Made by a program: the position numbers and the translations under genes | The notes under the pieces: model-generated | Seen by the model: the letters and a program-made list of their open reading frames with translations, nothing else | Told to the model about the DNA's origin: nothing | Databases searched by the model: none | In this document: in pieces, positions 45,054 to 54,075 of the stretch | How positions within the stretch are numbered: position 1 is the first letter of the stretch | Layout: each line of letters begins with the position of its first letter | Origin: Psychromonas sp. B3M02 | GTDB taxonomy: Bacteria > Pseudomonadota > Gammaproteobacteria > Enterobacterales > Psychromonadaceae | Reading direction: 5' to 3' | NCBI RefSeq assembly: GCF_003318165.1 | Contig: NZ_QOCB01000014.1 | Coordinates: 1 to 64,000 of the forward strand | Length of the DNA stretch: 64,000 nucleotides

Positions 45054-45872
45054 TTACTCTAATTCATTGAGATTAGCGTAATTGGCACTTATTTTACTGC
45101 TTACTTTAGTAGCGTTTCCTTTTAAAAGTTGGTAAGTATTATTCACTAGATGAGCGATTAAACTACTCGGTACAGCATAGCTATCTAGGGGTGTTTCGTT
45201 ATTCATGTGGCACACTAAAAGGTGCGTTGCTTGTTCGGCGTATTTTTGTCCGGATTGATCTGTGATCAGTAGCACTTTATTGTGCTGTAATTGTTCAAGT
45301 AATTTAGAGAATTTTTTTACTCGACGACGAATGCCGATTATGACCACGAAGTCATCTTCATCGATAGACGCTAAATCTTCCCCTATTGTCTGCCCAGGGA
45401 CTGGTAATAGTTCTACATGTCCTCTGCATTGCATCAGTTGCTGACGCAAATGCATGGCTAATGGATAACTATTGCGGTAGCCAATTACTTTTATGCGCGG
45501 GGCTGTGGCAAGTAGTGTTGTAATAGGTTGTAAAGAGGTACTTTCTAACTGCTTCTTTAGTTGTTGTAGTCCTTGGATATCTTGATGAAAATCACAATCC
45601 TCTTGAATCGCTGTCAAAACAGGCTCACCACTTTCTCGCACTTCTAATAACTCATTACGCAAAGAGACATGGTCCGCATAACCTAAACGTCGTATGAAAC
45701 GGCTTACACTGGTCTTTGAGACTGCGCAAGATTCCGCTATTTCATTAGTAGACATAATCAATACTTTTTCTGGGTTAAGCAGTAAATAATCGGCTAAGCG
45801 ACGACTATTTGCTGTTAAATCAGCATAATGGCGATTAATACGATCTGTGAGAGAGTGGTTATTGTTTGTCAT
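45054..45872 (-). CDS. RpiR-family regulator of the ureide operon
   Basis: A 272-residue regulator with an N-terminal RpiR helix-turn-helix (about 1-78, with NSRRLADYLLLNPEKVLIMS and EIAESCAVSKTSVSRFIRRL) and a C-terminal SIS sugar-isomerase-like domain (about 110-250, with RIKVIGYRNSYPLAMHLRQQ and DFVVIIGIRRRVKK). It heads the minus-strand operon RpiR-SBF-amidase-hpxW-pucG-allC. A pair of matching sites upstream, repeated before the NCS2 permease, suggests it controls both units and itself. SIS domains in this family usually bind phosphosugars; the ligand here may be a ureide or glyoxylate-related compound. Confidence 0.87.
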   Translation of the reverse strand: MTNNNHSLTDRINRHYADLTANSRRLADYLLLNPEKVLIMSTNEIAESCAVSKTSVSRFIRRLGYADHVSLRNELLEVRESGEPVLTAIQEDCDFHQDIQGLQQLKKQLESTSLQPITTLLATAPRIKVIGYRNSYPLAMHLRQQLMQCRGHVELLPVPGQTIGEDLASIDEDDFVVIIGIRRRVKKFSKLLEQLQHNKVLLITDQSGQKYAEQATHLLVCHMNNETPLDSYAVPSSLIAHLVNNTYQLLKGNATKVSSKISANYANLNELE

Positions 45873-45962
45873 TGATTACCTTACAGCTGCAAGAAAGCTT
45901 TTTAACTCTTCCGTTTGTGGGTTTGCGAACATTTTATTTCGATATTTATACGAAATATTGCA

Positions 45963-46007
45963 TGAAACGATCGAACCATTTTTATTTATATTGCAACGAT
46001 TGTGCCA
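45963..46007. promoter_or_regulatory. Pair of RpiR-type operator sites before the ureide operon
   Basis: TGAAACGATCGAACCA (45963-45978) and TGCAACGATTGTGCCA (45992-46007) are 29 bases apart in the same orientation, joined by a TTTTTATTT spacer. The layout and spacing match the pair at 34316-34361. Both pairs lie upstream of minus-strand genes. Confidence 0.72.
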
Positions 46008-46101
46008 TTTGATGCGGCGTTTTAAAAGATCTTTTAAAACATTAACTTAGTTTCTTCGCGCTTAAAAAATAAATAAATAGTTATCAATACCTCTTAATCT
46101 G

Positions 46102-46116
46102 GTGCAATCGTTGCAC
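46102..46116. promoter_or_regulatory. Palindromic RpiR-type site before the GNAT-nitrilase gene
   Basis: GTGCAATCGTTGCAC is a perfect palindrome with a three-base centre. Its reverse strand contains TGCAACGATTG, identical over 11 bases to the site at 45992. It lies 217 bases before the GNAT-nitrilase start and 230 from the RpiR start, so it could serve either promoter. Confidence 0.65.
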
Positions 46117-46332
46117 TGTTTAAGGGCAATATATGGCGGTTATTTGAGCGCTATTATGATTTTTGAATAGAGGCTATATAAGGTGTGTTTATTAATGTAT
46201 TTCAATAGTATATTGAAGTTTATCTGTCGATTTAAGTTATAAAATAAGTGCTCTTCATGGCGTTTTTATATTCACTGCATATGTCAGTTGAGCAAATTCG
46301 AATTAAGTATTTATATTCAAGTAGGTCTTACG

Positions 46333-47853
46333 ATGCAAAATATAGAAAATATTGAATTGTCACTATTAAGCCTTGATGATTATCAAGAGCTTAAACAAAT
46401 TATGATTGAAGCTTATACCACATTAGATGATCCCTACCGAGAAGAGCATCAAATTAAATTTTTAATTGATAAGTTTCCTGAAGGGCAAGTTGTTATAAAA
46501 GTGAATGAACAGATTGCCGGATGCGCTCTGTCGATCAAAGTCGATTATGCGGCCTTTGATGATAGCCATACTTATAACGAAATCACTGGAAACGATACTT
46601 TTAATACTCATCGTAGTTATGGTGATACTTTATATGGTGTTGATGTGTTTATTAAACCTGAGTTTAGAGGATTAAGATTAGGTAGGCGTTTATATGATTA
46701 CCGAAAAGAGTTATGTGAAAGAGCAAACTTGAAAGGCATCACTTTTGGTGGACGTATCCCTAACTATCATAAGTATTCTGAACAGATTTCACCGAAAGAA
46801 TACATTGAGAAAGTAAAACGTAAAGAGATCCATGATCCAGTATTAAACTTCCAGATTTCTAATGATTTTTATCCTGCCAGAATTATTAAGGGTTACTTAG
46901 AAGGGGACAAAGGTTCCAATGATTACGCGGTATTGTTGAAATGGAGCAATATTTATTATGAGAAACCAAATAAACAAACCATTCCAACTAAAAAGTTAGT
47001 GCGTCTTGGATTAATTCAATGGCAAATGCGTCCTTATAAAGACTTTGATGAGTTGATGGAGCAAGCAGAGTACTTTGTTGATGCCGTTGCTAGTTATCAT
47101 TCTGATTTTGCATTATTCCCTGAATTTTTTAATGCGCCGTTAATGGCTGAAAATAATCATATTAGTGAGCCTCAGGCGATTCGCGAGTTGGCGAAGTATA
47201 CTGAAACGATTGTGCAGAAATTTACTGACTTAGCCATTAGTTACAATATTAATATTATTACCGGCAGTATGCCTGAGATTGTTGATGATCGACTTTATAA
47301 TGTGGGCTACTTATGTCGTCGAGATGGGACTAAAGAGCGCTTTGAAAAACTGCATGTAACACCTGATGAAACAAAAGTATGGGGTATGGAAGGGGGGCAT
47401 CAGCTTAAAGCCTTTGATACCGACTGCGGTAAAATCGGGATATTAGTTTGTTATGACTCAGAGTTTCCGGAATTAAGCCGAATATTAGCCGATGAAGGGA
47501 TGGATATTCTATTTGTGCCATTTTTAACGGATACGCAAAACGGATACTCTCGTGTGAGAGCTTGCTCTCAAGCCCGTGCTATTGAGAATGAGTGTTATGT
47601 TGCTATTGCTGGTGGAGTGGGGAATTTACCTAAAGTACATAATATGGATATTCAGTATGCTCAATCAGCCGTATTCACGCCATGTGACTTCGCTTTTCCT
47701 GCTAATGGTATCAAGGCAGAAGCGACACCAAATACAGAAATGATTTTAATTGCAGATGTAGATCTTTATTTATTAAGGGAACTCCATCAGTTTGGTAGTG
47801 TCAAAAACTTGAAAGATAGGCGTACCGACCTATTTAATTTAGAAAAACGTTAA
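46333..47853 (+). CDS. GNAT acetyltransferase fused to a nitrilase-superfamily amidohydrolase
   Basis: A 506-residue bifunctional-looking protein. Residues 1-215 form a GNAT domain, with the CoA-loop variant PEFRGLRLGRRLYDYRKELC. Residues 225-500 are a carbon-nitrogen hydrolase with a full Glu-Lys-Cys triad: Glu264 (LFPEFFNAP), Lys339 (FEKLHVTPDE) and Cys373 (LVCYDSEFPE). This fusion is branch 12 of the nitrilase superfamily, whose reaction is not established as far as I know. The TTG-initiated longer frame (46288) is rejected because AAGTAGGT precedes the ATG at 46333. It is divergent from the RpiR regulator and has an RpiR-like site upstream, which ties it to ureide breakdown. Confidence 0.88.
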   Translation: MQNIENIELSLLSLDDYQELKQIMIEAYTTLDDPYREEHQIKFLIDKFPEGQVVIKVNEQIAGCALSIKVDYAAFDDSHTYNEITGNDTFNTHRSYGDTLYGVDVFIKPEFRGLRLGRRLYDYRKELCERANLKGITFGGRIPNYHKYSEQISPKEYIEKVKRKEIHDPVLNFQISNDFYPARIIKGYLEGDKGSNDYAVLLKWSNIYYEKPNKQTIPTKKLVRLGLIQWQMRPYKDFDELMEQAEYFVDAVASYHSDFALFPEFFNAPLMAENNHISEPQAIRELAKYTETIVQKFTDLAISYNINIITGSMPEIVDDRLYNVGYLCRRDGTKERFEKLHVTPDETKVWGMEGGHQLKAFDTDCGKIGILVCYDSEFPELSRILADEGMDILFVPFLTDTQNGYSRVRACSQARAIENECYVAIAGGVGNLPKVHNMDIQYAQSAVFTPCDFAFPANGIKAEATPNTEMILIADVDLYLLRELHQFGSVKNLKDRRTDLFNLEKR

Positions 47854-47887
47854 GTCATTAGACTGCTTATTATTAACAGACGCGTAT

Positions 47888-47935
47888 AAATCAGTTCATA
47901 ACTGGCTTATGGACTGATTTATTTTATATTTTATT
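47888..47935 (+). terminator. Rho-independent terminator of the GNAT-nitrilase gene
   Basis: AAATCAGTTCATAA pairs over 14 bp with TTATGGACTGATTT (one G-T pair) around CTGGC, followed by ATTTTATATTTTATT. Confidence 0.85.
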
Positions 47936-48509
47936 TCAGCAAACGATCATAAAGGCTAACAAAAAAGGTCGTTATGTTTTGATGAAATATAGAAGTTAAT
48001 TACGTATATGTTTATTTTTAAGGTATTAGTGATCTAACTGGTATGTTGGTACGTATCTTTTCTGGGTTGGTTTTTTATATTGCTCAAAGTCGTTCAAATA
48101 TTATATAAAGTATTATGACTTTAAAGACTTTACTTTTATAATAGGTTGTTCTCGTAAAACAGTGCTTAGCTAACAGTTATGTTTTTGTTTATCATTCAGT
48201 TTTTTGGCGAAAATAGATGATATTTATTACCTATATTAGGTTGGTTTTGTGTTGTTTTATTAATATATTTTTTATTTTATAAAAGGGCATTCTTTAATAG
48301 ACCCTGTAGAATATTAAAGCATATGGAATAGTTTTAAAGAATCTTTGAGAAGCGTTATTCGCTTAACCTTCCCAGATATTAATTTGCAAAGAATTATACA
48401 ACATGATATTTTTTGTTAAATTTTTTATTTTTTTGTTGTGCTTATAATCACATTTAATTAACTATTTAAATGCTTTATCGGACAATTAACTAATCAAATG
48501 GATATAGAA
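47936..48509. other. Long A/T-rich leader region upstream of the OmpA gene
   Basis: No gene is visible. The region probably holds the promoter and a long untranslated leader of the OmpA gene. Bases 48236-48260 resemble 4005-4029 (see findings). Confidence 0.45.
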
Positions 48510-49580
48510 ATGATGAAACATAAAACCTCTCTTCTTGTTAGCACGCTTTTACTTACTCAATTCAGCGCGGTTAATGCTGCAGACCAACCAGATGCAGATA
48601 CTTTAGTAGGTAACTACTACGGTGGTATTCATGGTGCATACATGAAAGCTGATAATGACCGTTTAGATCCTTCAGATAATCAATTTACACGTTCTGGTGG
48701 TCTTGGTGTTGAATTAGGTTACCGTTTATCTGCACCTGTAGAGCTTCGTTTATCTTACACTCGTTTCGCTGCTGAACTTCATGAAGGCGATAACATTCAA
48801 GGTATTAATAAATATAACTTAGATGCGCTTTACTTCCCAACAGAGCAAAGCATCTACGTACTTGGTGGTGTTAACGCATTTGATTTTAATACAGATACGG
48901 AAGCTGCAGTTAATGCCGGTCTTGGTTACCGTCAATACTTTACTGACCAGTTTGCTGGTTACTTAGAAGGTAAAGCAAATTACCAATTCGAAGATAAACA
49001 AACAGATGCTATCGCACAAGTTGGTTTAGTTTATTTCTTTAGCACTAACGATAAAGTTGTTGCTGTTGAGCCTGAGCCAGCACCATACGTAGCACCTGCC
49101 CCAGTAGTTGTTGATACAGATAAAGATGGCGTTGCAGATGGTGTTGACCAATGTCCTGCTACACCGACGACAGATAAAGTAGACGAAGTCGGTTGTACTG
49201 TATTTGAACAAGAAAGATTGTCTTACCGTCTAGCAGTTAACTTCGACAACAATAAAGCGGTTGTTAAACCAGAGTACTACTCAGAGCTTGCTGACGTTGC
49301 TACTTTCCTTAAGCAGTACCCACATGTAGACATCACTGTTGATGGTTACACTTCTGTAGTAGGTAAAGCGAGCTACAACCAACAGTTATCAGAAAAACGA
49401 GCTACTGCCGTTGCTGAACTATTAACATCTGAGTTTGGTATTGCTTCATCTCGTGTAACTCCAGTTGGTCACGGTGAAACAAACCTAATCGATACAAGCA
49501 ACACTGCTGACGCTCACAAAATGAACCGTCGTATCGAAATCAACATTAACGAAACACGTAAAGTTGCTGTTGAACGTTAA
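48510..49580 (+). CDS. OmpA-family outer membrane protein with thrombospondin-type linker
   Basis: A 356-residue porin-like protein. A Sec signal (about 23 residues, ending VNA) is followed by an eight-strand beta-barrel (about 25-185, opening NYYGGIHGAYMKADN). A proline-rich hinge (EPEPAPYVAPAP) leads to a thrombospondin type 3-like calcium segment (DTDKDGVADGVDQCPATP). The C-terminal OmpA domain binds peptidoglycan (about 235-350, with DGYTSVVGKASYNQQLSEKR and HKMNRRIEI). The ATG pair at 48510 is preferred over 48498 because GGATA lies at a good distance. The many T-ending codons GGT, CGT and GCT suggest high expression. Confidence 0.92.
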   Translation: MMKHKTSLLVSTLLLTQFSAVNAADQPDADTLVGNYYGGIHGAYMKADNDRLDPSDNQFTRSGGLGVELGYRLSAPVELRLSYTRFAAELHEGDNIQGINKYNLDALYFPTEQSIYVLGGVNAFDFNTDTEAAVNAGLGYRQYFTDQFAGYLEGKANYQFEDKQTDAIAQVGLVYFFSTNDKVVAVEPEPAPYVAPAPVVVDTDKDGVADGVDQCPATPTTDKVDEVGCTVFEQERLSYRLAVNFDNNKAVVKPEYYSELADVATFLKQYPHVDITVDGYTSVVGKASYNQQLSEKRATAVAELLTSEFGIASSRVTPVGHGETNLIDTSNTADAHKMNRRIEININETRKVAVER

Positions 49581-49604
49581 TTTGACTTAGTCATTATGTT
49601 ATTG

Positions 49605-49633
49605 AAGCCCTCTCTTGTAGAGGGCTTTTTTTT
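49605..49633. terminator. Terminator between the OmpA and TetR genes
   Basis: AAGCCCTCT pairs perfectly with AGAGGGCTT around a five-base loop, followed by a long T run on the plus strand. The convergent TetR gene ends six bases further on. Confidence 0.95.
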
Positions 49634-49638
49634 GGCTG

Positions 49639-50271
49639 CTAATTAGTGTGGTCGCTTAAACCACAGCCGGATAACACCATAGCGCATAAAAACTCACTAA
49701 TTTCAGTGATATCCTTTTGCTGATATTGCTTTTTATCAGTAATTATTAACAGTTCTGCTTGGTAGGTCGCATAGTGCTGTGTGCTTGACCAAATCAAAAA
49801 GATTAACTTTTCAGGATCAACTTTTTTCATCTTGCCTTGTGCAATCCAGCTCTCTATTATTTTACAGCTGTTTTTTAACCATGTTCTTGTTTCTAGCTGT
49901 AAATACTCTTTAAGGTTAGGTGCGCCTTGAATTATTTCAGTAGCAAATATTTTTGAGGCATTAGGGTACTGAATAGCTTGCTGGACTTTACTGTGAATGT
50001 AGTTCTCTAATGTTTTTTTAGGATCATCCTGCTCAGTGATCTCGGTAAATGCTTGATTCCAAATTGAGATTATATTTTTTAGTAGGGCGGCATAAAGATT
50101 TTCTTTACTTGAAAAATAATATAAAAGGTTCGCTTTAGGTACACCAGCAGCATCAGAGATAGCTTGAATACTGGTGCCTCTATATCCGTGTTTAACAAAC
50201 TCTATTTCAGCGGCTTGTAATATTATTTGTGTCTTTTCAGCTCTTATTCTGCCTTTATTACTTTTCCTCAT
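49639..50271 (-). CDS. RutR-like TetR-family regulator, probably of hpxO
   Basis: A 210-residue regulator, paralogous to the one at 19561-20211. The recognition region reads HGYRGTSIQAISDAAGVPKA then NLLYYFSSKENLYAALL. Shared ligand-domain stretches are YPNASKIFATEIIQGAPNL and DPEKLIFLIWSSTQHYATY, the latter very close to RutR. It lies 222 bases downstream of hpxO in the same orientation. A palindrome related to the RutR site sits upstream of hpxO (51798-51813) and is its most likely target. The ligand could be urate or a related purine; no proof is visible. Confidence 0.85.
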   Translation of the reverse strand: MRKSNKGRIRAEKTQIILQAAEIEFVKHGYRGTSIQAISDAAGVPKANLLYYFSSKENLYAALLKNIISIWNQAFTEITEQDDPKKTLENYIHSKVQQAIQYPNASKIFATEIIQGAPNLKEYLQLETRTWLKNSCKIIESWIAQGKMKKVDPEKLIFLIWSSTQHYATYQAELLIITDKKQYQQKDITEISEFLCAMVLSGCGLSDHTN

Positions 50272-50493
50272 TGTTTTCCTTTTTAAATGAGTAGATGTGA
50301 ACGACCAATATCCGTTTGATTATATTATATTTGTTCTATAACTGCTTATGCTTACTCATTAATTCAAGCAAGTTAAAAGCGTCGATTAATTGGAGTAAAT
50401 AAGAGAGGTTTTACATAACGACAATAATTGATTGTTAATCATTGCCGTTAGATAAAGTAAGTGCTTGTTGAGGCTGGTTTTGATCGTAATCGT

Positions 50494-51648
50494 TTAACCT
50501 AGCGGACCACCTATAATGGTTTCCTTGAGACCTGCCATAATGTTATCACCAGTCTCTTGCTTAAGTTCTTTATACCAGGCTTGAGTTATTTGCATATCTT
50601 CACCATGAGTCACTTCACAACGTTTACGCGCTTTTAATACTAAGCCTTTCGCACGTTGATTACGTTGAGATTCATAATCAGATAAAGCAGCATGGATATC
50701 TTTTGTTGCTGAGAAGGCTTGCCCAAGTACCACAGCATCTTCCATTGCCGAGCAACCACCTTGACCAATATCTGGTGTAGTAGGATGCGCAGAGTCGCCT
50801 AATAGCGCAATACGTCTATCAACATAGGTTGTGAATGGATCGGCATCATGGATCTCAACGCGATTGGTGGTGGATGGATCAATTGCTTTAATCAATTTTT
50901 GTATTGGCTCAGCCCAATCGGTGAAATATCGAGTTAGATCTTCAGTTACTGTGCTACGATCTTGTGGTAAACCTGAAGGTAAAGGAACATCAAAAAAGAA
51001 ATAGAAGCGATTATCGGAGATTGGCATTAACGAAATACGTTTTCCATCTCCTACAAAGGTTGTCCATTGATCAACGGGAGCGATTGATGGGTCGGTGTCA
51101 ATTAAACCATTCCAGTTAACATAACCCGCATAGCGACGCTCTACCTTACGTCCTAACACAAAAGAGCGTGCGACAGAGTTTGCACCGTCGGCAGCAATCA
51201 TAAAATCACCATGTGCTACGCTACCATCAGTGAAGTAAGCGCTAACACCTTTCTCATCTTGTGTGATGCGCTCAATACGTTTATCGAATTGTATTTTTTC
51301 TTTGCCCCAGTAATCGATCATCATTGATTGCAAATCTGCACGAGAAACTGGGCATGGACGTTCACCTACTGCTTCAATTAACGGAGCTAGACTAAACTGA
51401 GTGAGTACTTCAGCCGTTTTACCATCTTGGTAAGCCATATTTAGCATTGGCCCACCGAGTTTGTCCATAATATGCCCCATGCCGAGGTGGTTCATACATT
51501 TCACACCATTTGACCAAACAGAGATAGCAGCGCCTACTGGCTTGATCTCTTTTACAGCTTCAAATATTTCACACTCAATACCTTGTTTTTTTAATGATAC
51601 AGCAGCTGAAACGCCGCCAATTCCTGCACCTATTATTAATGCTTTCAT
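50494..51648 (-). CDS. hpxO: FAD-dependent urate hydroxylase
   Basis: A 384-residue flavoprotein monooxygenase that turns urate into 5-hydroxyisourate with NADH and O2, replacing uricase. The length equals that of Klebsiella HpxO as I recall it, and long stretches match: YEAVKEIKPVGAAISVW type, RRYAGYVNWNGL, DQWTTFVGDGKR, NRFYFFFDVPLPSGL and LLGDSAHPTTPDIGQGG. The FAD site is GAGIGG (7-12), and the substrate region retains Arg in GDGKR and Tyr in FYFFFDV. The TTG-initiated frame to 51666 is rejected because AAGGGA precedes the ATG at 51648. The usual neighbours are 24 kb away, at uraD-hpxT. Confidence 0.94.
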   Translation of the reverse strand: MKALIIGAGIGGVSAAVSLKKQGIECEIFEAVKEIKPVGAAISVWSNGVKCMNHLGMGHIMDKLGGPMLNMAYQDGKTAEVLTQFSLAPLIEAVGERPCPVSRADLQSMMIDYWGKEKIQFDKRIERITQDEKGVSAYFTDGSVAHGDFMIAADGANSVARSFVLGRKVERRYAGYVNWNGLIDTDPSIAPVDQWTTFVGDGKRISLMPISDNRFYFFFDVPLPSGLPQDRSTVTEDLTRYFTDWAEPIQKLIKAIDPSTTNRVEIHDADPFTTYVDRRIALLGDSAHPTTPDIGQGGCSAMEDAVVLGQAFSATKDIHAALSDYESQRNQRAKGLVLKARKRCEVTHGEDMQITQAWYKELKQETGDNIMAGLKETIIGGPLG

Positions 51649-51797
51649 CTTATTTCCCTTTGTCAATGCGTTGCTATCGTCAACGATTAATACTGAGTAA
51701 TTACCATATTTGGCTATTTAAAATGCCTTATCAGGCTGTCAATATAGTAAGTACTGCAACGCTCATGCCAATTAGTAAGTTGTTCTAAACCATTTAC
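51649..51797. other. hpxO leader and promoter region
   Basis: TTGGCA and TATATT on the minus strand lie 19 bases apart, a poorly spaced promoter candidate. No gene is seen. Confidence 0.3.
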
Positions 51798-51813
51798 TTA
51801 CCAAGTGGTTAGT
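51798..51813. promoter_or_regulatory. RutR-related operator upstream of hpxO
   Basis: CTTACCAAGTGGTTAG is palindromic at six of seven paired positions around a two-base centre. It has the same CCA-N2-TGG core as the RutR consensus but different outer bases, which fits recognition by a paralogue. Confidence 0.65.
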
Positions 51814-51847
51814 TTTTTGTTGTGGTATTCTTAGGGATTTTTGCCTC

Positions 51848-51872
51848 AATATAGTGCGGTTTGCGCTATATT
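51848..51872. repeat. Inverted repeat between hpxO and the CHASE kinase gene
   Basis: AATATAGTGC pairs over 10 bp with GCGCTATATT (one G-T pair) around GGTTT. It may be an operator or a hairpin. The rest of 51814-52145 shows no gene. Confidence 0.45.
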
Positions 51873-52145
51873 TGTGCGCTTTGATAATAGTTAAACAGGG
51901 TGATTAGTAGAACTCAAACAAGCACGCTTTTTTATAGGCTCCGTATCAGCTAATGCTTTATAAATTTGTGATATGTGTATTTAAAACTTAGGTGAAAATA
52001 AACTTATACTATAAAATAGGTATAATTTTTAGTGCTATACTTTTAATTGATTAACCAAGTGGAACTTACTTTTGAGGTGACGTTGGTATTACTTTCCTCT
52101 TATGTTTATGCGTTAATTCCCTCTCCCTTATAAAAGGATTTTTAA

Positions 52146-54047
52146 TTGAAAAATATGTCTATTAAATCGTTTGTGGTGGCTGTAGTAGTCAGCTTGATCG
52201 GTGTTTTAAGTACTTACTCTGTTTCTTTGAAAGTAGCGAATCAATTAAAATCTGAAAACTCTTTAAAAATTGAGAACACTGCAAAACAAGTTTCCATTTA
52301 TCTTCAAGACTCAATAGATAAGTCCCTTAATGAGCTGCGTGGTTTGCAAGCCTTTTATAGTGTGGAGAGAGAAGAGTTATCGCAAGTTGAATTCAATCGT
52401 TACATGGATATTTTAGATATTAAAAGTCGTAACTATATCCAAGCCTTAAGTTGGGTCCCTTTAATTAAAGCGGATGAAAAGGAGGAATACTTAGCGCGTC
52501 TAAGAAGAGAACATCCTACTTTTAATATTGTAAAAAGAGATGAAAATAACCAATTAATTATCAGTCCAGATAAAGATGAATATACACCGGTGACTTACTT
52601 TAGCTCTATCCAATTAAATAAAAAAGCATTGGGTTTTGACTTAAGCAGTAATGATACCCGTCGTAAAACACTGGAGCTCGCTCGTAATAGTGGCAAGATG
52701 GCAACGACAGGGAAAATAAATTTGGTGCAGCAAGCGAAAAATTTAACGGGGGCATTAATTATCGCGCCTGTTTACAACAAAGGCTTAGCAACAGATTCTG
52801 TAGCAGAGCGTATCAACGCCTTGCGTGGTTATGTAACTGGTGTGTTTAAAATCAATGTTTTGATGGAAAATGCTGAAAGATATGCTGACATGAAAGGGTT
52901 ACAACTGACCCTATTAGATATTGAAGAGAATAAAATTGATTTGCTTTATGGCTCTGATATTACTGCTAACACCTTAAGCTTTGATCTAGCTGTTCCAGAA
53001 CGTCAATGGCAGTTACATGTTACCTTAAATACTGCGCTGTTAGAGAGTATCGAGTCTCCTTCTGTGATTAAATGGATTCTTGCTGGTGGTATTGTTATTA
53101 GCTTATTATTGGGTATTGCCATTTATAGTTTGCTAGTCTCTATTGTCCGCGCTAAAAATATCAGTCTCCTAAGTGAAGAATTACAAACTCAAAATAGCAG
53201 GTTAGAGGAAAAAGTTGATCAAAGAACCCAATCTTTAGCAGATAAAAATTCACAACTGAAAGAAAATGTTGAAGTATTAGAAAAACAAAGAGGCCTACTT
53301 TCAAGGTTAATGACCGAAGCTGAACAAGCTAAAATGGAAGCTCAATCGCGTGCAGTAGAGTTATCTAGATCCAATAAAGAGCTAGATGAGTTTGCTTATG
53401 TTGCATCGCATGATTTGAAAGCTCCATTACGTGGTATCGATCAGTTAGCCACTTGGGTGATAGAAGATATCGAAGAGGGAGAGTTAGAGGAGATCCCAGA
53501 ACACCTTAAGATGATGAGAAGTAGAATTGGTCGCTTAGAAAGTTTACTTAATGATTTATTGGAATATTCTCAAGTTAACCATCGCTCTGATAGCCTCTCT
53601 ATGATTGATAGTAAAGTTGTTATAAATGAACTTTTTGTCTTAGTTTCACCTCTTAATAGTTTTACTTTGATCTGTGATGGTGAAATGCCTGTTTTTTCAT
53701 CATTTAGAGCGCCTTTTGAACAAGTCGTTAGAAACTTATTGAGCAATGCGATTAAACATCACCACCAGAAGCAAGGAACGATTAACGTTCGCTGTGAAGA
53801 TTTGGGTGAGTTTTATCAATTTAGTGTTGAAGATGATGGACCAGGCATTTCAAAAAAATATCAGGAAGAAATTTTTAAAATGTTTAAAACGCTTAAACCA
53901 CGTGATGAAACAGAAGGAAGTGGTATGGGCTTGGCTTTAATTAAAAAAATAGTTGAGTACTATAACGGAGAAGTAAATATTCAGTCTCAAGAGGGAGAAG
54001 GCTGCACCTTTTACTTTACTTGGCCTAAACAAGTTATCGATAAGTAA
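52146..54047 (+). CDS. CHASE-domain sensor histidine kinase
   Basis: A 633-residue membrane kinase. Transmembrane helix 1 spans about 8-28. A periplasmic CHASE domain (about 75-270) includes YIQALSWVPLIKADEKEEYL and ALGFDLSSNDTRRKTLELAR. A second helix (about 308-336) leads to a coiled coil with KVDQRTQSLADKNSQL. The HisKA domain contains FAYVASHDLKAPLRG with His422 as phosphoacceptor. The ATPase has NLLSNAIKHHHQ, DDGPGI and EGSGMGLALIKKI. AAGGA seven bases upstream supports the TTG start; an ATG three codons on is too distant. CHASE ligands are small molecules; none is identified. It probably feeds the receiver encoded 28 bases later. Confidence 0.93.
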   Translation: MKNMSIKSFVVAVVVSLIGVLSTYSVSLKVANQLKSENSLKIENTAKQVSIYLQDSIDKSLNELRGLQAFYSVEREELSQVEFNRYMDILDIKSRNYIQALSWVPLIKADEKEEYLARLRREHPTFNIVKRDENNQLIISPDKDEYTPVTYFSSIQLNKKALGFDLSSNDTRRKTLELARNSGKMATTGKINLVQQAKNLTGALIIAPVYNKGLATDSVAERINALRGYVTGVFKINVLMENAERYADMKGLQLTLLDIEENKIDLLYGSDITANTLSFDLAVPERQWQLHVTLNTALLESIESPSVIKWILAGGIVISLLLGIAIYSLLVSIVRAKNISLLSEELQTQNSRLEEKVDQRTQSLADKNSQLKENVEVLEKQRGLLSRLMTEAEQAKMEAQSRAVELSRSNKELDEFAYVASHDLKAPLRGIDQLATWVIEDIEEGELEEIPEHLKMMRSRIGRLESLLNDLLEYSQVNHRSDSLSMIDSKVVINELFVLVSPLNSFTLICDGEMPVFSSFRAPFEQVVRNLLSNAIKHHHQKQGTINVRCEDLGEFYQFSVEDDGPGISKKYQEEIFKMFKTLKPRDETEGSGMGLALIKKIVEYYNGEVNIQSQEGEGCTFYFTWPKQVIDK

Positions 54048-54075
54048 CCCTTATATAAACACAGGACGAATTTTT

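Noticed and set aside
50494-51648. Salicylate hydroxylase or a generic flavin monooxygenase
   Set aside because: Long stretches match Klebsiella HpxO, the length is equal, and the pathway needs this step.
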